Program-made: the position numbers and the translations under genes | Notes under the pieces: generated by a model | What the model was told of the DNA's origin: nothing | The model's database searches: none | What the model saw: the letters and a program-made list of their open reading frames with translations, nothing else | Assembly: GCA_021737945.1 (NCBI GenBank) | Contig: JAIPCX010000006.1 | Span: 1 to 64,000 of the forward strand | Source: Polynucleobacter sp. | GTDB lineage: Bacteria; Pseudomonadota; Gammaproteobacteria; Burkholderiales; Burkholderiaceae_D | DNA: 64,000 bases | Reading direction: 5' to 3' | Shown here: piece after piece, positions 28,101 to 33,577 of the stretch | Position numbering within the stretch: the first letter of the stretch is position 1 | How the letters are laid out: every line of letters starts with the position of its first letter

Positions 28101-28298
28101 TGTGGTTAAGGCAACTAATAGATCTGTGGTTAACAAACTCCACTGTGTAGTACTCAGTGCATCAAGCTGAGCCGTGACGATATAGGTCATCTCGGTCGTC
28201 GTGAACGCAGATAATTGCGCTGTCGACAACGACGAGAAATAAGATGTTGACAATGCGGCTACTTGTGCACTGTCATAACTGGCCGGAAATACGGGCAT
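19164..28298 (-). CDS. Giant octapeptide-repeat protein with Ca-binding C-terminus
   Basis: A 3044-residue protein with no Sec signal. Residues ~10 to ~2755 are an almost unbroken series of octads of the form T-x-Q-[VIL]-x-x-[LFI]-[TS]; the consensus is near TAQVAALT. I read long stretches in register without indels. The protein is poor in charged and aromatic residues, and I noticed only one Cys. From ~2755 the sequence changes to D-x-[DN]-x-[DN]-G loops (DLDGNGIN, DVNNDGVKE, DLNGDGKINNGGE, DTNGNGISDKGE). These are typical of calcium-binding C-terminal regions in type I-secreted adhesins. I infer a long secreted or surface fibre. No T1SS genes are in the window. The closest functional class is not recognised. 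Confidence 0.85.
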   Translation of the reverse strand: MPVFPASYDSAQVAALSTSYFSSLSTAQLSAFTTTEMTYIVTAQLDALSTTQWSLLTTDLLVALTTNQVAGISTDDLQSLTSAQVSLGIGSDISAFGTNQVSVLLTAQMAGLSTLQASVLGTAQIAAIDSADAAVLTSTVLDTLSSTQIGSFSTSAVAALTTAQVLQGIGTDILGFSTSQMTALTTAQVSSLTTFQVSLLSTRQISGFESQDAAALPTANILTLTSAQLSGFSTQAIFAMSTLQLVNGFGTDISGLTTAQIAALSTSQFIALTTDQLAASTGIGFGTDQIVALTTAQAGALTSFQASVLTTAQVAAFESIDAQALTTQAIQALSTAQLSALSTAAVSVLTTAQLVFGVSTDIIGLSSSQIVALNTQQAAVITSEQASVLGTAQIAAFETADASALTTQAVMVFTTAQLAALSTASVAALTTNQISLGVSADLYGFGTAQLAALTTRQTAVFSSQQVDGLGTAQLSALTPSQLEVISATAIVGIGSDITGLGTAQIAGLVDSQTAVLTTSQVLLLSTAQVAAIEALDLQSMTTQVIGTLTTAQLAAISTAAIAGLTGSQLASGISSNLSSLSTSQVSGLSALQVSSFTTLQATLLSTAQIASLSAVNSASLSTQAVLAMSATQVGAFGTASIAALTTAQVVNGMSADISGLSTAQLGALSTASVFALTTDQVASSVGSGIVGMGTAQMVALNTAQFASLTTAQVSLLSTVQIAVIESIDAANISTQGIFALTASQIGSFTTASIAAFTTAQLVSGVGTDITGLSTAQILGLTSAQTAALTTQQLSLFSTVQISALETIDVLNLSTLSLTILSAAQVAGFSTDSVAVLTTSQLVNGVGTDISGFTTAQVGAMTTAQLGALTTDQLAASTGAGFATAQIVALTTAQAAALTTLQAVSLTTAQLAVLESADAQSLTTQTVAALTTAQVAALTTLSISALTTAQVAFGIAADISGFTTNQVVALTTDQAAVLTTQQLDALTSAQLSVLETRDLLLISSAAIAGIGDDIFGLTTAQVVALATPQVVALTTRQLSYLSTAQVAVLETDDLYNLSTQSVQAFSTLQLNAIVTAAMAVLTTNQIVSGLSQSIASLATAQINALTSAQWASVASTQAAVLTTAQLQVLDTGDIISLTTQAVAALTTAQLSSLSTQVIAALTTAQVLGGVDTDIVGFGTAQLAALTTAQAAVLSSAQLSLLSTLQISGLETAEVKSLSTQALVSLTSTQIAALTTASIAALSTEQLVLGVAADIVGFSAAQIISLTTTQAAALSTQQALALSVTLIAAFETADAQVLSTSTLSTLTSAQIGSFGTDAIAALTTQQISDGVGTDIVGLSTAQFAALSTASVAAFTTQQLVAGVGSGSLGLGTAQIAALKTDAIAALTTSQVQVFTTNQLVALSTSQVVGLTSSQLKALLTAQISALETADLAVIGTAQLQGLTTDQVQAYSSLQFVNLLTAQIAALTTVQFSALGTNQIVALTTSQITSLTSDQIKVLSATKIASLETTDFVLFSVSQISGLATAQVAGLTTTQVTSMTTAQVQALAAAQMVVLGTSQVVALNTAQIASLTTAQVVSLTTNQITAIETLDVSAISSLQISALLTAQASVFGVEQINALSTSQFRSLSTAQLLTFSSSQVGALDTTDLGALTTAQVLGLSTAQLTYLTTNQVPGLTTAHLQVATTAQLQALNTFNLNSLTTAQFAALSTTQLASMLTVQIQALTTDQLYTLDTTELTKLGTAQIKAMSTLQVIGLSTLQFSNLTTEQISALCSNQLLELTDDQLISFTTAQIVALQTKQLVYFATDEIAVLETADVAALTTNQIQALGTAQISALSLTQLTNLTTRQVASLTVNQIMGLTADQLDTLGTAYFSNLTTIQLQALTSTQVSSMTTAQLAFLTTGQFSGILTNQVTALITSQVSALTATQFGVLNASQLLVFSTDQIAAIETEDIGALVTANIAGLTSRQLIALTEDQVDALATNQLRSLTTKQITTLSESQVKTLSAQAVNSFQTAQIQAVLSAQLQWLDTTQITALKTDQLSVVTTAQLSAFDYTQIAGLTTQQITAFTTRQIAALNSVQLQAIETADFERLTTLQIGALTTRQVAALTTDEIVALTTQQASILSALQIKALTTEQVSSIETADLSGMTTTQVVAMTTAQINALTTHQIRDLYTSQITRFGTAQVRALSTEQVVDLTTAQVSSLSVTQVAAFTNYQVSVIETIDLVSLATNQIIVIKTDQLRALTKDQLNVLTTSQTRAFSQVQMKALTTDQIQELMTEQLVSMSTLQLVALTTNQIRAFKTDQLTSLTTLQVRGLAVTQLAALSTDQVIGIETEDLTALATSQVQAFSTLQFQALSADQMTSLTTSQIRFLSLAQARSLTTDQIENLTTTQVLSLSVANLQAMTTLQVSSIEAVDFAALLTTQVAAITVAQLKGVATHQIAAITTAQVRALTAAQLKAFTTEQIVAFEADDLGLFSAAQIQALTGAQLTQLSANQITGLESTQLQSFAAAQVSFLTTNQLASLSAEQVSYLSTMVLMALTTLQMSSIDASDISSFTTRQIQSLLVTQLKGLTDNQFDQLSTMQIRALTVAQIPLLSTGQIDRLSNNQLEAMSTQQILAFSVAQVKMLSGSDFSALSTAQVAGMSATQIKALTTDQISAMSDDRISVLTASQIASLATNQVAAMGGNQVSALTTLQIKTLSAAQVRGMTASQISSIEASDMGIMSAAQISAMSTEQIAAITGDQMNILTTTQIKGWTAAQKLAYTSPLALDLDGNGINTVSAQSGVNFDVNNDGVKERTGWIGRNDGLLVRDLNGDGKINNGGELFGEGTLLGKGRHASDGYEALAVMDMNFDGVINKFDQGFDALKIWQDTNGNGISDKGELKSLANAGIAELSLAAKASTVFDNGNLIGLMGSYTAADGSVHTMGDVWFSTDQSGNHTFDLDGLVEKVTKASTESIQLSTNGGKAKHLDLRLADIFSSGNDELAGLAANHVVNIDGHTGDSVSLVGGGWSYQGDTTVSADTYMVYVNNQTQVMINDKVHVQWGGWL
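20035..24190 (-). repeat. Octad array, domain B (markers every 7 or 10 octads)
   Basis: The C-terminal half of the array (about residues 1370-2755) is a strict 24-base/8-residue repeat. In most octads position 3 is Gln. At intervals it becomes Asp and the preceding octad ends in Glu or Asp, giving E-T-x-D (for example IETLDVSAI, IETEDLTAL). Counted octad by octad, the successive marker spacings are mostly 10 or 7, with 14 and 17 (=7+7, 7+10) and a few 11. The codons of neighbouring repeats differ widely while the amino acids are kept. Confidence 0.85.
24190..28080 (-). repeat. Octad array, domain A (80-residue modules with GTDI marker)
   Basis: The N-terminal half (about residues 75-1370) contains 16 copies of a G-x-G-[TS]-D-[IL]-x-G-[LF] octad. 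Where I counted in full, copies are exactly 10 octads (80 residues, 240 bases) apart, and an E-[TS]-x-D octad falls at position 6, half way through the module. Some modules carry short insertions such as AASTGIGFGT. The domain differs from domain B, which lacks the GTDI octad. Confidence 0.8.
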
Positions 28299-28792
28299 CT
28301 AAAATCCGATAATCGTTTTTAACAAAATTTTTAAATTTGCCGAGCTAGCGCTAAGCAATAGAGTGCCAACAGATCAACCTACATGCTCTTATGACCGCTA
28401 ACCCATTTTTGGTAATACGTCGGAAAACAGTCACCCGCAAATCACACACAGCAAATACCGTACCTGACTGATGATTTCGACGTAACTATTTTGAATTTGC
28501 TGTCTCAAAGCCTCAAATTAATCCAGTAATTGGAATAATGACCAGAATGCAAGATTACCTTTGGTATCGAAAGAAAGCACATTAACTTGCTGTTTTCTAA
28601 TGTAAAGAACGTAAAAGAAAACTCACGCAAACTGCCTATTGAAAAACTTTAGCAATAACAACCGCAAACTGTGCAAATAAAAGCAAAAGATGCAAAAAAG
28701 CCTAAAGTTTTTCAATCTCGTGTTTTTTCAATTTATGCTCCGTTCAACTTCAAATGCGAAACCCTCGCAGAAGAAAATCTCGGAGCAGACTT
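28299..28792. promoter_or_regulatory. Divergent regulatory region, giant repeat protein / flagellin
   Basis: A 494-base AT-rich gap between two divergent genes and so the site of both promoters. It holds a perfect 14-bp inverted repeat (28639-28652 and 28702-28715) and a 9-bp direct repeat, CGCAAACTG, at 28626-28634 and 28663-28671. I found no complete sigma-28 or sigma-54 promoter. Confidence 0.55.
28639..28715. repeat. Perfect 14-bp inverted repeat upstream of flagellin
   Basis: TTGAAAAACTTTAG at 28639-28652 is matched by its exact reverse complement CTAAAGTTTTTCAA at 28702-28715, with 49 bases between the arms. It lies about 77 bases before the flagellin start and about 340 bases before the giant-protein start. 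Candidate operator pair, or outward-facing elements for the two divergent genes. Confidence 0.7.
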
Positions 28793-29620
28793 ATGGTCAA
28801 TACAGATTTCTCGAATTCGTATATTGCGGCCTCGGCGCTTAACAAAGCGAACATTGACGCTGGCAAAGCACAGCAGCGCATCAGCACTTCGCAACAAATT
28901 AATTCTGCCCAAGATGATCCCGCCGGTTACGCCCGTGCGGTCAAGCTGAAGTCGTACATCGGCTCCTACAGCAAGGCGATTGACAACATCAATCAAGGCA
29001 CTACCTTGGTTCAGTCCATCGATAGCTCGTTAAGCCAGGTTTCGGAAATACTAACGAAAATGCGTGAGCTCGCCGTCACAGCAGCCGGTGAAAACAATGA
29101 CACCACCCGCGCGACGTACCAAACAACGTATACGAGTTATCTAACTGACCTCACGAATGTTGTGGCCAGAACTACCTATAACGGCTCGTCAGTCATGGAT
29201 GGCACGACGACATCGGTCGCTGTTCAAACAGGTATCGATGCCACTCAAACTAAAACGATGACTTTTTCGGATATGAGTTCGACCGGGTTAGGTATTGCTG
29301 CCATTGATTTGAGTACGTCAACGACTACGGCATCAACGGGTATTACTACCCTAGATACGGCCATAACGACCGCCACCAGTTACATGACGACTATCGGCGC
29401 TTATGAAGACTCATTAAGCTTTAGCAGTGACCTGAATAATCAAAATATCCAGAATAATCAAAAACAGTACGACAGCATCATGAGTGCTGATCTTGCAAAA
29501 GAAGCTACTAACTTGGCGGCGGCACAAATTCGTCAATCCTCTGCAGCGGCCATGGTGGCCCAGGGCAATCTGATGAATCGTGAGTTGGTTGGATATCTTC
29601 TGCGACCCTATACCGGCTAA
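28793..29620 (+). CDS. Orphan flagellin
   Basis: A 275-residue flagellin-like filament protein. The N-terminal D0/D1 region contains INSAQDDPAGYARAVKLKS, the hallmark 'N-S-A-x-D-D-P-A-G' motif, and SEILTKMRELAVTAAGENND. The C-terminal region contains MSADLAKEATNLAAAQIRQSSAAAMVAQGN. A short Thr/Ser-rich variable part lies between. The end is unusual: it finishes ELVGYLLRPYTG instead of the common I-L-x-L-L/R type tail. I start at 28793 because CGGAG lies 7 bases upstream. An ATG 39 bases earlier would add a basic, non-flagellin peptide. No other flagellar gene is in the window. Two hairpins follow the stop. Confidence 0.88.
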   Translation: MVNTDFSNSYIAASALNKANIDAGKAQQRISTSQQINSAQDDPAGYARAVKLKSYIGSYSKAIDNINQGTTLVQSIDSSLSQVSEILTKMRELAVTAAGENNDTTRATYQTTYTSYLTDLTNVVARTTYNGSSVMDGTTTSVAVQTGIDATQTKTMTFSDMSSTGLGIAAIDLSTSTTTASTGITTLDTAITTATSYMTTIGAYEDSLSFSSDLNNQNIQNNQKQYDSIMSADLAKEATNLAAAQIRQSSAAAMVAQGNLMNRELVGYLLRPYTG

Positions 29621-29630
29621 TAACAACAAC

Positions 29631-29650
29631 AGGGGGAACGCACGCCCCCT
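29631..29650 (+). repeat. Hairpin directly after flagellin
   Basis: AGGGGG-AACGCACG-CCCCCT forms a 6-bp GC stem 10 bases after the flagellin stop. No T tract follows, so it may protect the mRNA 3' end ahead of the real terminator. Confidence 0.45.
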
Positions 29651-29690
29651 AAGAGAACAGCGTTTATTAAAAACGTCATACTCACTAAAA

Positions 29691-29731
29691 CAGCCCCACT
29701 ACCTAAATTAGGTACTGGGGCTGATTTTTTT
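29691..29731 (+). terminator. Rho-independent terminator of flagellin
   Basis: CAGCCCCA..ACCT/AGGT..TGGGGCTG followed by ATTTTTTTC forms a long stem and T tract. It lies about 70 bases beyond the flagellin stop. The remaining bases to 29977 show no gene or other clear signal. Confidence 0.85.
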
Positions 29732-29977
29732 CTGCTTGCTTTGCGTACAGTCGAATACTCCCTACTCCTCAATTCACTTAGCTTTTTGAATCTCCATTGG
29801 CTGGTAATTCGGAATTGAGTCATAGCAATTCACTTCGTTTGAATTTAGTTCGGTGACTCGTCTTAAATGATTGATGGAACACAAATTCGTAGACTTCTTT
29901 GGGCATGAGCATAGGCACTGGCGTGATTTGCTATGGCATTCGGGCTGATCTGAACCATCCTCAAAGGAGAAATACAA

Positions 29978-30781
29978 TTGAAATACCCTCTACTAAAAAC
30001 CTGTTTTGCTGCATGCCTGATTACAGGATTTACAAGCGCAATCCTTTTTTCGAATCTCGCTGCCGCGCAATCAAACGAAGCATCCGAGGTCGCACCCTCG
30101 CCCGCTCTTGAAGGCAAACGTAGCCCTGAAATTTCTTCAACAAAGCATGTTGACGATGCATTAGTTGTGGTTAGGCAGCTGGAATCAGACGCCACCATGC
30201 GTAAATTACTGCAAGATGCTTCGGGTGTTTTTATTGTTCCGACGTACGGTCGTGCAGCGTTGGGAATAGGAGCTCACGGAGGCGCAGGAGTTTTGCTAGT
30301 TAAAAAAGCGAGTGGCAACTGGACTAACCCAGTGTTCTACAACATCGGAGGAATAAGCATAGGCGCGCAAGCAGGTGCGCAGGCAGGTTCAGTGGCGTTT
30401 GTTTTAAATAATGATAAAGCGGTCCAACGATTCACCGACAAAAATAATTTTTCTTTGAGCGCTGATACCGGACTTACGGTCATTAACTGGGCCAAGGTAG
30501 CAGAAGGTTCAACTGGTGCTGGTGATGCCACCGCATGGACAGCAACTAAAGGACTATTCGGCAACGTCGCAACGATTGGCGTCAATGACATTCGCTTTAA
30601 TCAGCGTCTGACCAACGCTTGCTATAAACAAACGCGTAATGTCGCATCAGCAGACATCATTAACGGAAAGTTTAGTAATGCCGGCGCTGATAGTCTGAAA
30701 CAAGCTTTAGCGAATATATCGTCTGGAAGCGCAAGCGGCTCATCCACTGGAAAATCGGAATCTAATCAAGATCGTCGATAA
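29978..30781 (+). CDS. SYLF-domain (Ysc84-like) lipid-binding protein
   Basis: A 267-residue exported protein. A Sec signal peptide (cleavage near LAAAQS) is followed by a SYLF domain: LQDASGVFIVPTYGRAALGIG, GGAGVLLVK, NIGGISIGAQAGAQAGS and NNDKAVQRF are all typical. SYLF domains bind phosphoinositides in eukaryotes. Bacterial versions are periplasmic or outer-membrane proteins of unclear role. The C-terminus is a Ser/Gly-rich tail. Translation starts at TTG (29978), chosen for the AAAGGAGA about 7 bases upstream and because the signal peptide begins there. It is monocistronic, with a hairpin terminator just downstream. Confidence 0.85.
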   Translation: MKYPLLKTCFAACLITGFTSAILFSNLAAAQSNEASEVAPSPALEGKRSPEISSTKHVDDALVVVRQLESDATMRKLLQDASGVFIVPTYGRAALGIGAHGGAGVLLVKKASGNWTNPVFYNIGGISIGAQAGAQAGSVAFVLNNDKAVQRFTDKNNFSLSADTGLTVINWAKVAEGSTGAGDATAWTATKGLFGNVATIGVNDIRFNQRLTNACYKQTRNVASADIINGKFSNAGADSLKQALANISSGSASGSSTGKSESNQDRR

Positions 30782-30800
30782 TCAATTTACGACCTCAATA

Positions 30801-30834
30801 AGCTGGTCTGACAGTCACTGTCGGCCAGCTTTTT
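30801..30834 (+). terminator. Terminator of the SYLF gene
   Basis: AGCTGG..GACAG-TCA-CTGTC..CCAGCT followed by TTTTC gives a long, slightly interrupted stem with a short T run, 20 bases after the SYLF stop. Confidence 0.8.
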
Positions 30835-30929
30835 CATTTCAGTGTCAACTGCCCCGCTTTGGCGCGGACTAGGTCATAATAAAAAAGTAGCTATGACTTT
30901 TTGAAGCATCCATTTCCCGCAATGACCTT

Positions 30930-31235
30930 ATGAATTCAGAATATATAGAAGTTGTAGGCTTTATAGCCGCCATTTTGACCACCACCGCATTTTTGCCTCA
31001 GGCTTTGCACTCTTGGAAGACACGAGATTTATCAGGCATCTCATTCAATATGTATGTGACCTTCACGATCGGCGTCACGCTGTGGTTGATCTATGGAGTT
31101 TTAATTAAATCGTTACCTATCATCGCAGCCAACGTCATAACACTACCAACCACCTTGGTGATTTTGTTTTTGAAAGTAAAAGATATTCGGTCAAAACTGG
31201 TTAATTACGATCAACCTTCAAAAACTGATGAATAA
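30930..31235 (+). CDS. SemiSWEET sugar transporter
   Basis: A 101-residue membrane protein with three helices (about residues 7-24, 40-58, 63-85) and the PQ motif TTTAFLPQALHSWKTRDLSGIS in the first. This is the half-size bacterial form of the SWEET family, which works as a homodimer to move sugars by facilitated diffusion. The length (~90-105) is normal. Downstream residues SFNMYVTFTIGVTLWLIYG fit the second helix. No sugar-metabolism gene is adjacent, so the substrate is unknown. Confidence 0.88.
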   Translation: MNSEYIEVVGFIAAILTTTAFLPQALHSWKTRDLSGISFNMYVTFTIGVTLWLIYGVLIKSLPIIAANVITLPTTLVILFLKVKDIRSKLVNYDQPSKTDE

Positions 31236-31303
31236 ACCTCATTTATTTATCTTTGCCAGTAAAGTTGTTTAAACGCAATCTAGATTAGTAGCAACGTTGC
31301 TTT

Positions 31304-31312
31304 TGGTATACT
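31304..31312 (+). promoter_or_regulatory. Possible extended -10 promoter for the PAP2/GT operon
   Basis: TGGTATACT matches an extended -10 element (TGnTATAAT). No good -35 is present 17 bases upstream. It would start transcription ~180 bases before the PAP2 gene. Confidence 0.35.
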
Positions 31313-31490
31313 CTTCTTCAACTGGGGGCTTAACCTCTGTTGGGGAAATGAGTTATGTCTTTTTTGAAACAATGCTTGGCGTGCAGGTTCATTTTGGCGC
31401 GGCAGCTTGTGATCCAACTCGCGATCTTTCGTATTGGCTTTAGTTTTCCTTTCAGTGTGGCTTTGCTAATTGGCAGAATAGGCGCCGATA

Positions 31491-32396
31491 TTGATCGGTT
31501 GGCACAGCGGCGCGGGGTGTTCGGTGCAACCGGCAGAACTACCTAAGGCCTTATTTCCTTCATCGCAGCAAGACACACCTACTGTCCAACTTAGACGTGG
31601 GTTAATTTCAATTGCTTTGGTGCTTCTCTGCGCCGGCATCCTGCTGCAGTTTTCTGAGCTCAATAGGGCATGGATGGTTGCGGTACACATGCAGCCGATC
31701 AGCCAAGATGTTGTCTGGCTATTTCTGACTAATTTAGGACGTGGCTGGCCAGCCTTCGCTATTTTGGCAGCCCTAGATCTGGGGTCTGGTAAGCGTAGTG
31801 CTTTATTTTTTCGCTGCTTTTTACTGTCCGCCTTGCTGCTACCGCTAATGAAAAAGTTTTTTTCGGTTGCGCGTCCAGTATCCGTAATGGGCCCGGATGC
31901 CCTGCACCTAATGGGGGTTCCAGTCACTGGCATGAGCTCTATGCCATCAGGCCATGCCCTTACTGCGGGTGCTGTACTAGGCATTCTATGGCTCACCTCT
32001 AACCACCCCAATTCAAAACACCGTTTTGACTTTACCTCTTGGGCCGGTCTGTTTATCGCGCTGCTAGTGGCCTTCTCGCGCATTGTTATTGGTGCGCACT
32101 GGCCCGCGGATGTGGTGATTGGTTTCGGCATTGGATTATTGATGGCCTGTGCAGCTGGATGGCATGAACAACGAAAGCCATGGGCTAGTAGTCTAAGCAA
32201 GGGGTATTGGGTTTGGGCCATCCTTGTTTTGCAATTTGTTTGTCCCGGGATCATGTTTTGGTCTGCCGCTGAGAATCCTTTAGAAGTGGTGCCCAACCTG
32301 CTACTAGGTATTGGTGCCGCTCTACTAGCGATTATTTCACTACGTCGCCATTACCTAAACACGGTTCTGTTTAAGCAGGTCGGAGACTCCCATTGA
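31491..32396 (+). CDS. PAP2-family membrane phosphatase
   Basis: A membrane phosphatase of the PAP2/lipid-phosphate-phosphatase family, up to 301 residues. The three catalytic motifs are present in order: KKFFSVARP (K-x6-R-P), MPSGH, and SRIVIGAHWPAD (S-R-x5-H-x3-D). At least five hydrophobic helices surround them. Such enzymes dephosphorylate undecaprenyl diphosphate or other polyprenyl/lipid phosphates at the periplasmic face. The start is uncertain: TTG at 31491 opens the frame, but GTG at 31524 has GGGGTG close upstream and would lose 11 residues. It overlaps the glycosyltransferase gene by four bases (TTGA), so the two are coupled. Confidence 0.85.
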   Translation: MIGWHSGAGCSVQPAELPKALFPSSQQDTPTVQLRRGLISIALVLLCAGILLQFSELNRAWMVAVHMQPISQDVVWLFLTNLGRGWPAFAILAALDLGSGKRSALFFRCFLLSALLLPLMKKFFSVARPVSVMGPDALHLMGVPVTGMSSMPSGHALTAGAVLGILWLTSNHPNSKHRFDFTSWAGLFIALLVAFSRIVIGAHWPADVVIGFGIGLLMACAAGWHEQRKPWASSLSKGYWVWAILVLQFVCPGIMFWSAAENPLEVVPNLLLGIGAALLAIISLRRHYLNTVLFKQVGDSH

Positions 32397-33565
32397 TTGA
32401 ACAGAACTTTTCCCTTACTCCGCCAAAATCTCTCCCTAGCCAAACTTCAGCAGGTACTGACGAAAGCGCCTTGGGTATCACACTGTGCGTGGTTATTCCT
32501 ACCTTCAACGAAGCGGCCAATGTTGAGCCTCTCATTAAACGTCTTTACAAAGTACTTGAAGGGGTGAACTGGGAAGTCATCTTCGTTGATGATGATTCGC
32601 CTGACGCTACTGCCACTGTGTTGCGATCGCTGGCGAGTCGTTATCCGCGTGTCCGCTGTCTGCGTCGAGTGGGGCGTCGCGGCTTATCCAGTGCGTGCGT
32701 CGAGGGCATGCTGGCCTCTACTGCAACCTACCTGGCGGTTATGGATGCCGACCTGCAGCATGACGAAACCATCTTACCTGCCATGCTGTCTAGCTTGCGT
32801 GACGAGCCTTACGATCTGGTGATAGGCACTCGTTATATAGAGGGTGGTGGAGTCGGTGAGTGGGACACTAAGCGGCAACGCGGCAGCGCCATAGCTACTT
32901 TACTCAGCCAACGTTTACTTAAACTGGAAGTGCGCGACCCCATGAGTGGGTTTTTTATGTTGCGCCGAGAAGTTATTGATGGTGCCGTGTACAAGCTCTC
33001 CAACATAGGTTTCAAGATCATGCTTGACCTAATCGTGTCTGCTGAAAAGCCACTTCGCATTCGTGAATTACCCTATCAATTCGGGATACGCCAACATGGC
33101 GAAAGCAAACTCGACAATCGAGTTATGTGGGATTACCTGATGCTGCTGCTTGATAAGATGGTAGGACGCTATCTGCCGATACGCTTCGTCTCATTTGCTT
33201 TGATCGGTGGTACCGGTGTTTTTGTTCACTTGCTGGCATTAGGAATCTCGCGCTTTGTGGTGCCCGATAACTTTACTCTGGGCCAAGCCGCTGCAACATC
33301 TATTGCTATGGTCTTTAACTTCACATTAAACAACTCGCTCACGTACCGCGACAAGCAGTTAAAAGGCATGCGCTATTTTGGTGGCCTACTAAAATTTGTA
33401 CTCGCTTGTAGCTTAGGTGCTTTTGCGAATGTCGGCGTGGCCTCATTTATTTTCAACGATTCCGGCGATTGGATACTCTCTGGCTTAGCAGGCATCTTAG
33501 TCGGCCTGATGTGGAATTATTCGGCGACGGCCCTGTTCGTTTGGCCGCAACGCAAAGGCCCCTAA
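32393..33565 (+). CDS. GT2 polyprenyl-phosphate glycosyltransferase fused to GtrA domain
   Basis: A 390-residue two-domain protein. Residues ~28-250 are a DPM1-type family 2 glycosyltransferase: VVIPTFNEAANVEPL, the DDDSPD nucleotide-binding segment, and MDADLQHDE as the DxD site. Residues ~265-385 are a GtrA-like domain with four membrane helices, thought to flip the lipid-linked sugar. This architecture makes and translocates polyprenyl-phosphate-sugar donors. The start is a TTG that overlaps the PAP2 stop, with GGAG 8 bases upstream. The next gene is the matching GT39 transferase, so the three form a surface-glycan or lipid-A modification operon. Confidence 0.9.
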   Translation: MIEQNFSLTPPKSLPSQTSAGTDESALGITLCVVIPTFNEAANVEPLIKRLYKVLEGVNWEVIFVDDDSPDATATVLRSLASRYPRVRCLRRVGRRGLSSACVEGMLASTATYLAVMDADLQHDETILPAMLSSLRDEPYDLVIGTRYIEGGGVGEWDTKRQRGSAIATLLSQRLLKLEVRDPMSGFFMLRREVIDGAVYKLSNIGFKIMLDLIVSAEKPLRIRELPYQFGIRQHGESKLDNRVMWDYLMLLLDKMVGRYLPIRFVSFALIGGTGVFVHLLALGISRFVVPDNFTLGQAAATSIAMVFNFTLNNSLTYRDKQLKGMRYFGGLLKFVLACSLGAFANVGVASFIFNDSGDWILSGLAGILVGLMWNYSATALFVWPQRKGP

Positions 33566-33577
33566 GTAAACCAATCA

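Noticed and set aside
23573-28170. Several plus-strand frames of 60-110 codons opposite the giant gene
   Set aside because: They are antisense shadows created by the repeat composition.
20035-28270. 24-base periodicity resembling a CRISPR or other DNA repeat array
   Set aside because: The period is that of an octapeptide in one continuous frame, with diverged codons and no spacers.
28355-28369. Minus-strand TTGGCAC-TCTA-TTGC, resembling a sigma-54 promoter for the giant repeat protein
   Set aside because: Only 9 bases separate the GG and GC elements; sigma-54 needs 10, and this spacing is rigid.
28703-28729. TAAAGTTT as a sigma-28 -35 box for flagellin
   Set aside because: No GCCGATAA-like -10 element is present 11 bases downstream.
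31355-31546. A 63-codon frame with a GGGGAA-type site upstream of the PAP2 gene
   Set aside because: Overlaps the PAP2 start in another frame and has no recognisable features; a leader peptide cannot be excluded but is not supported.
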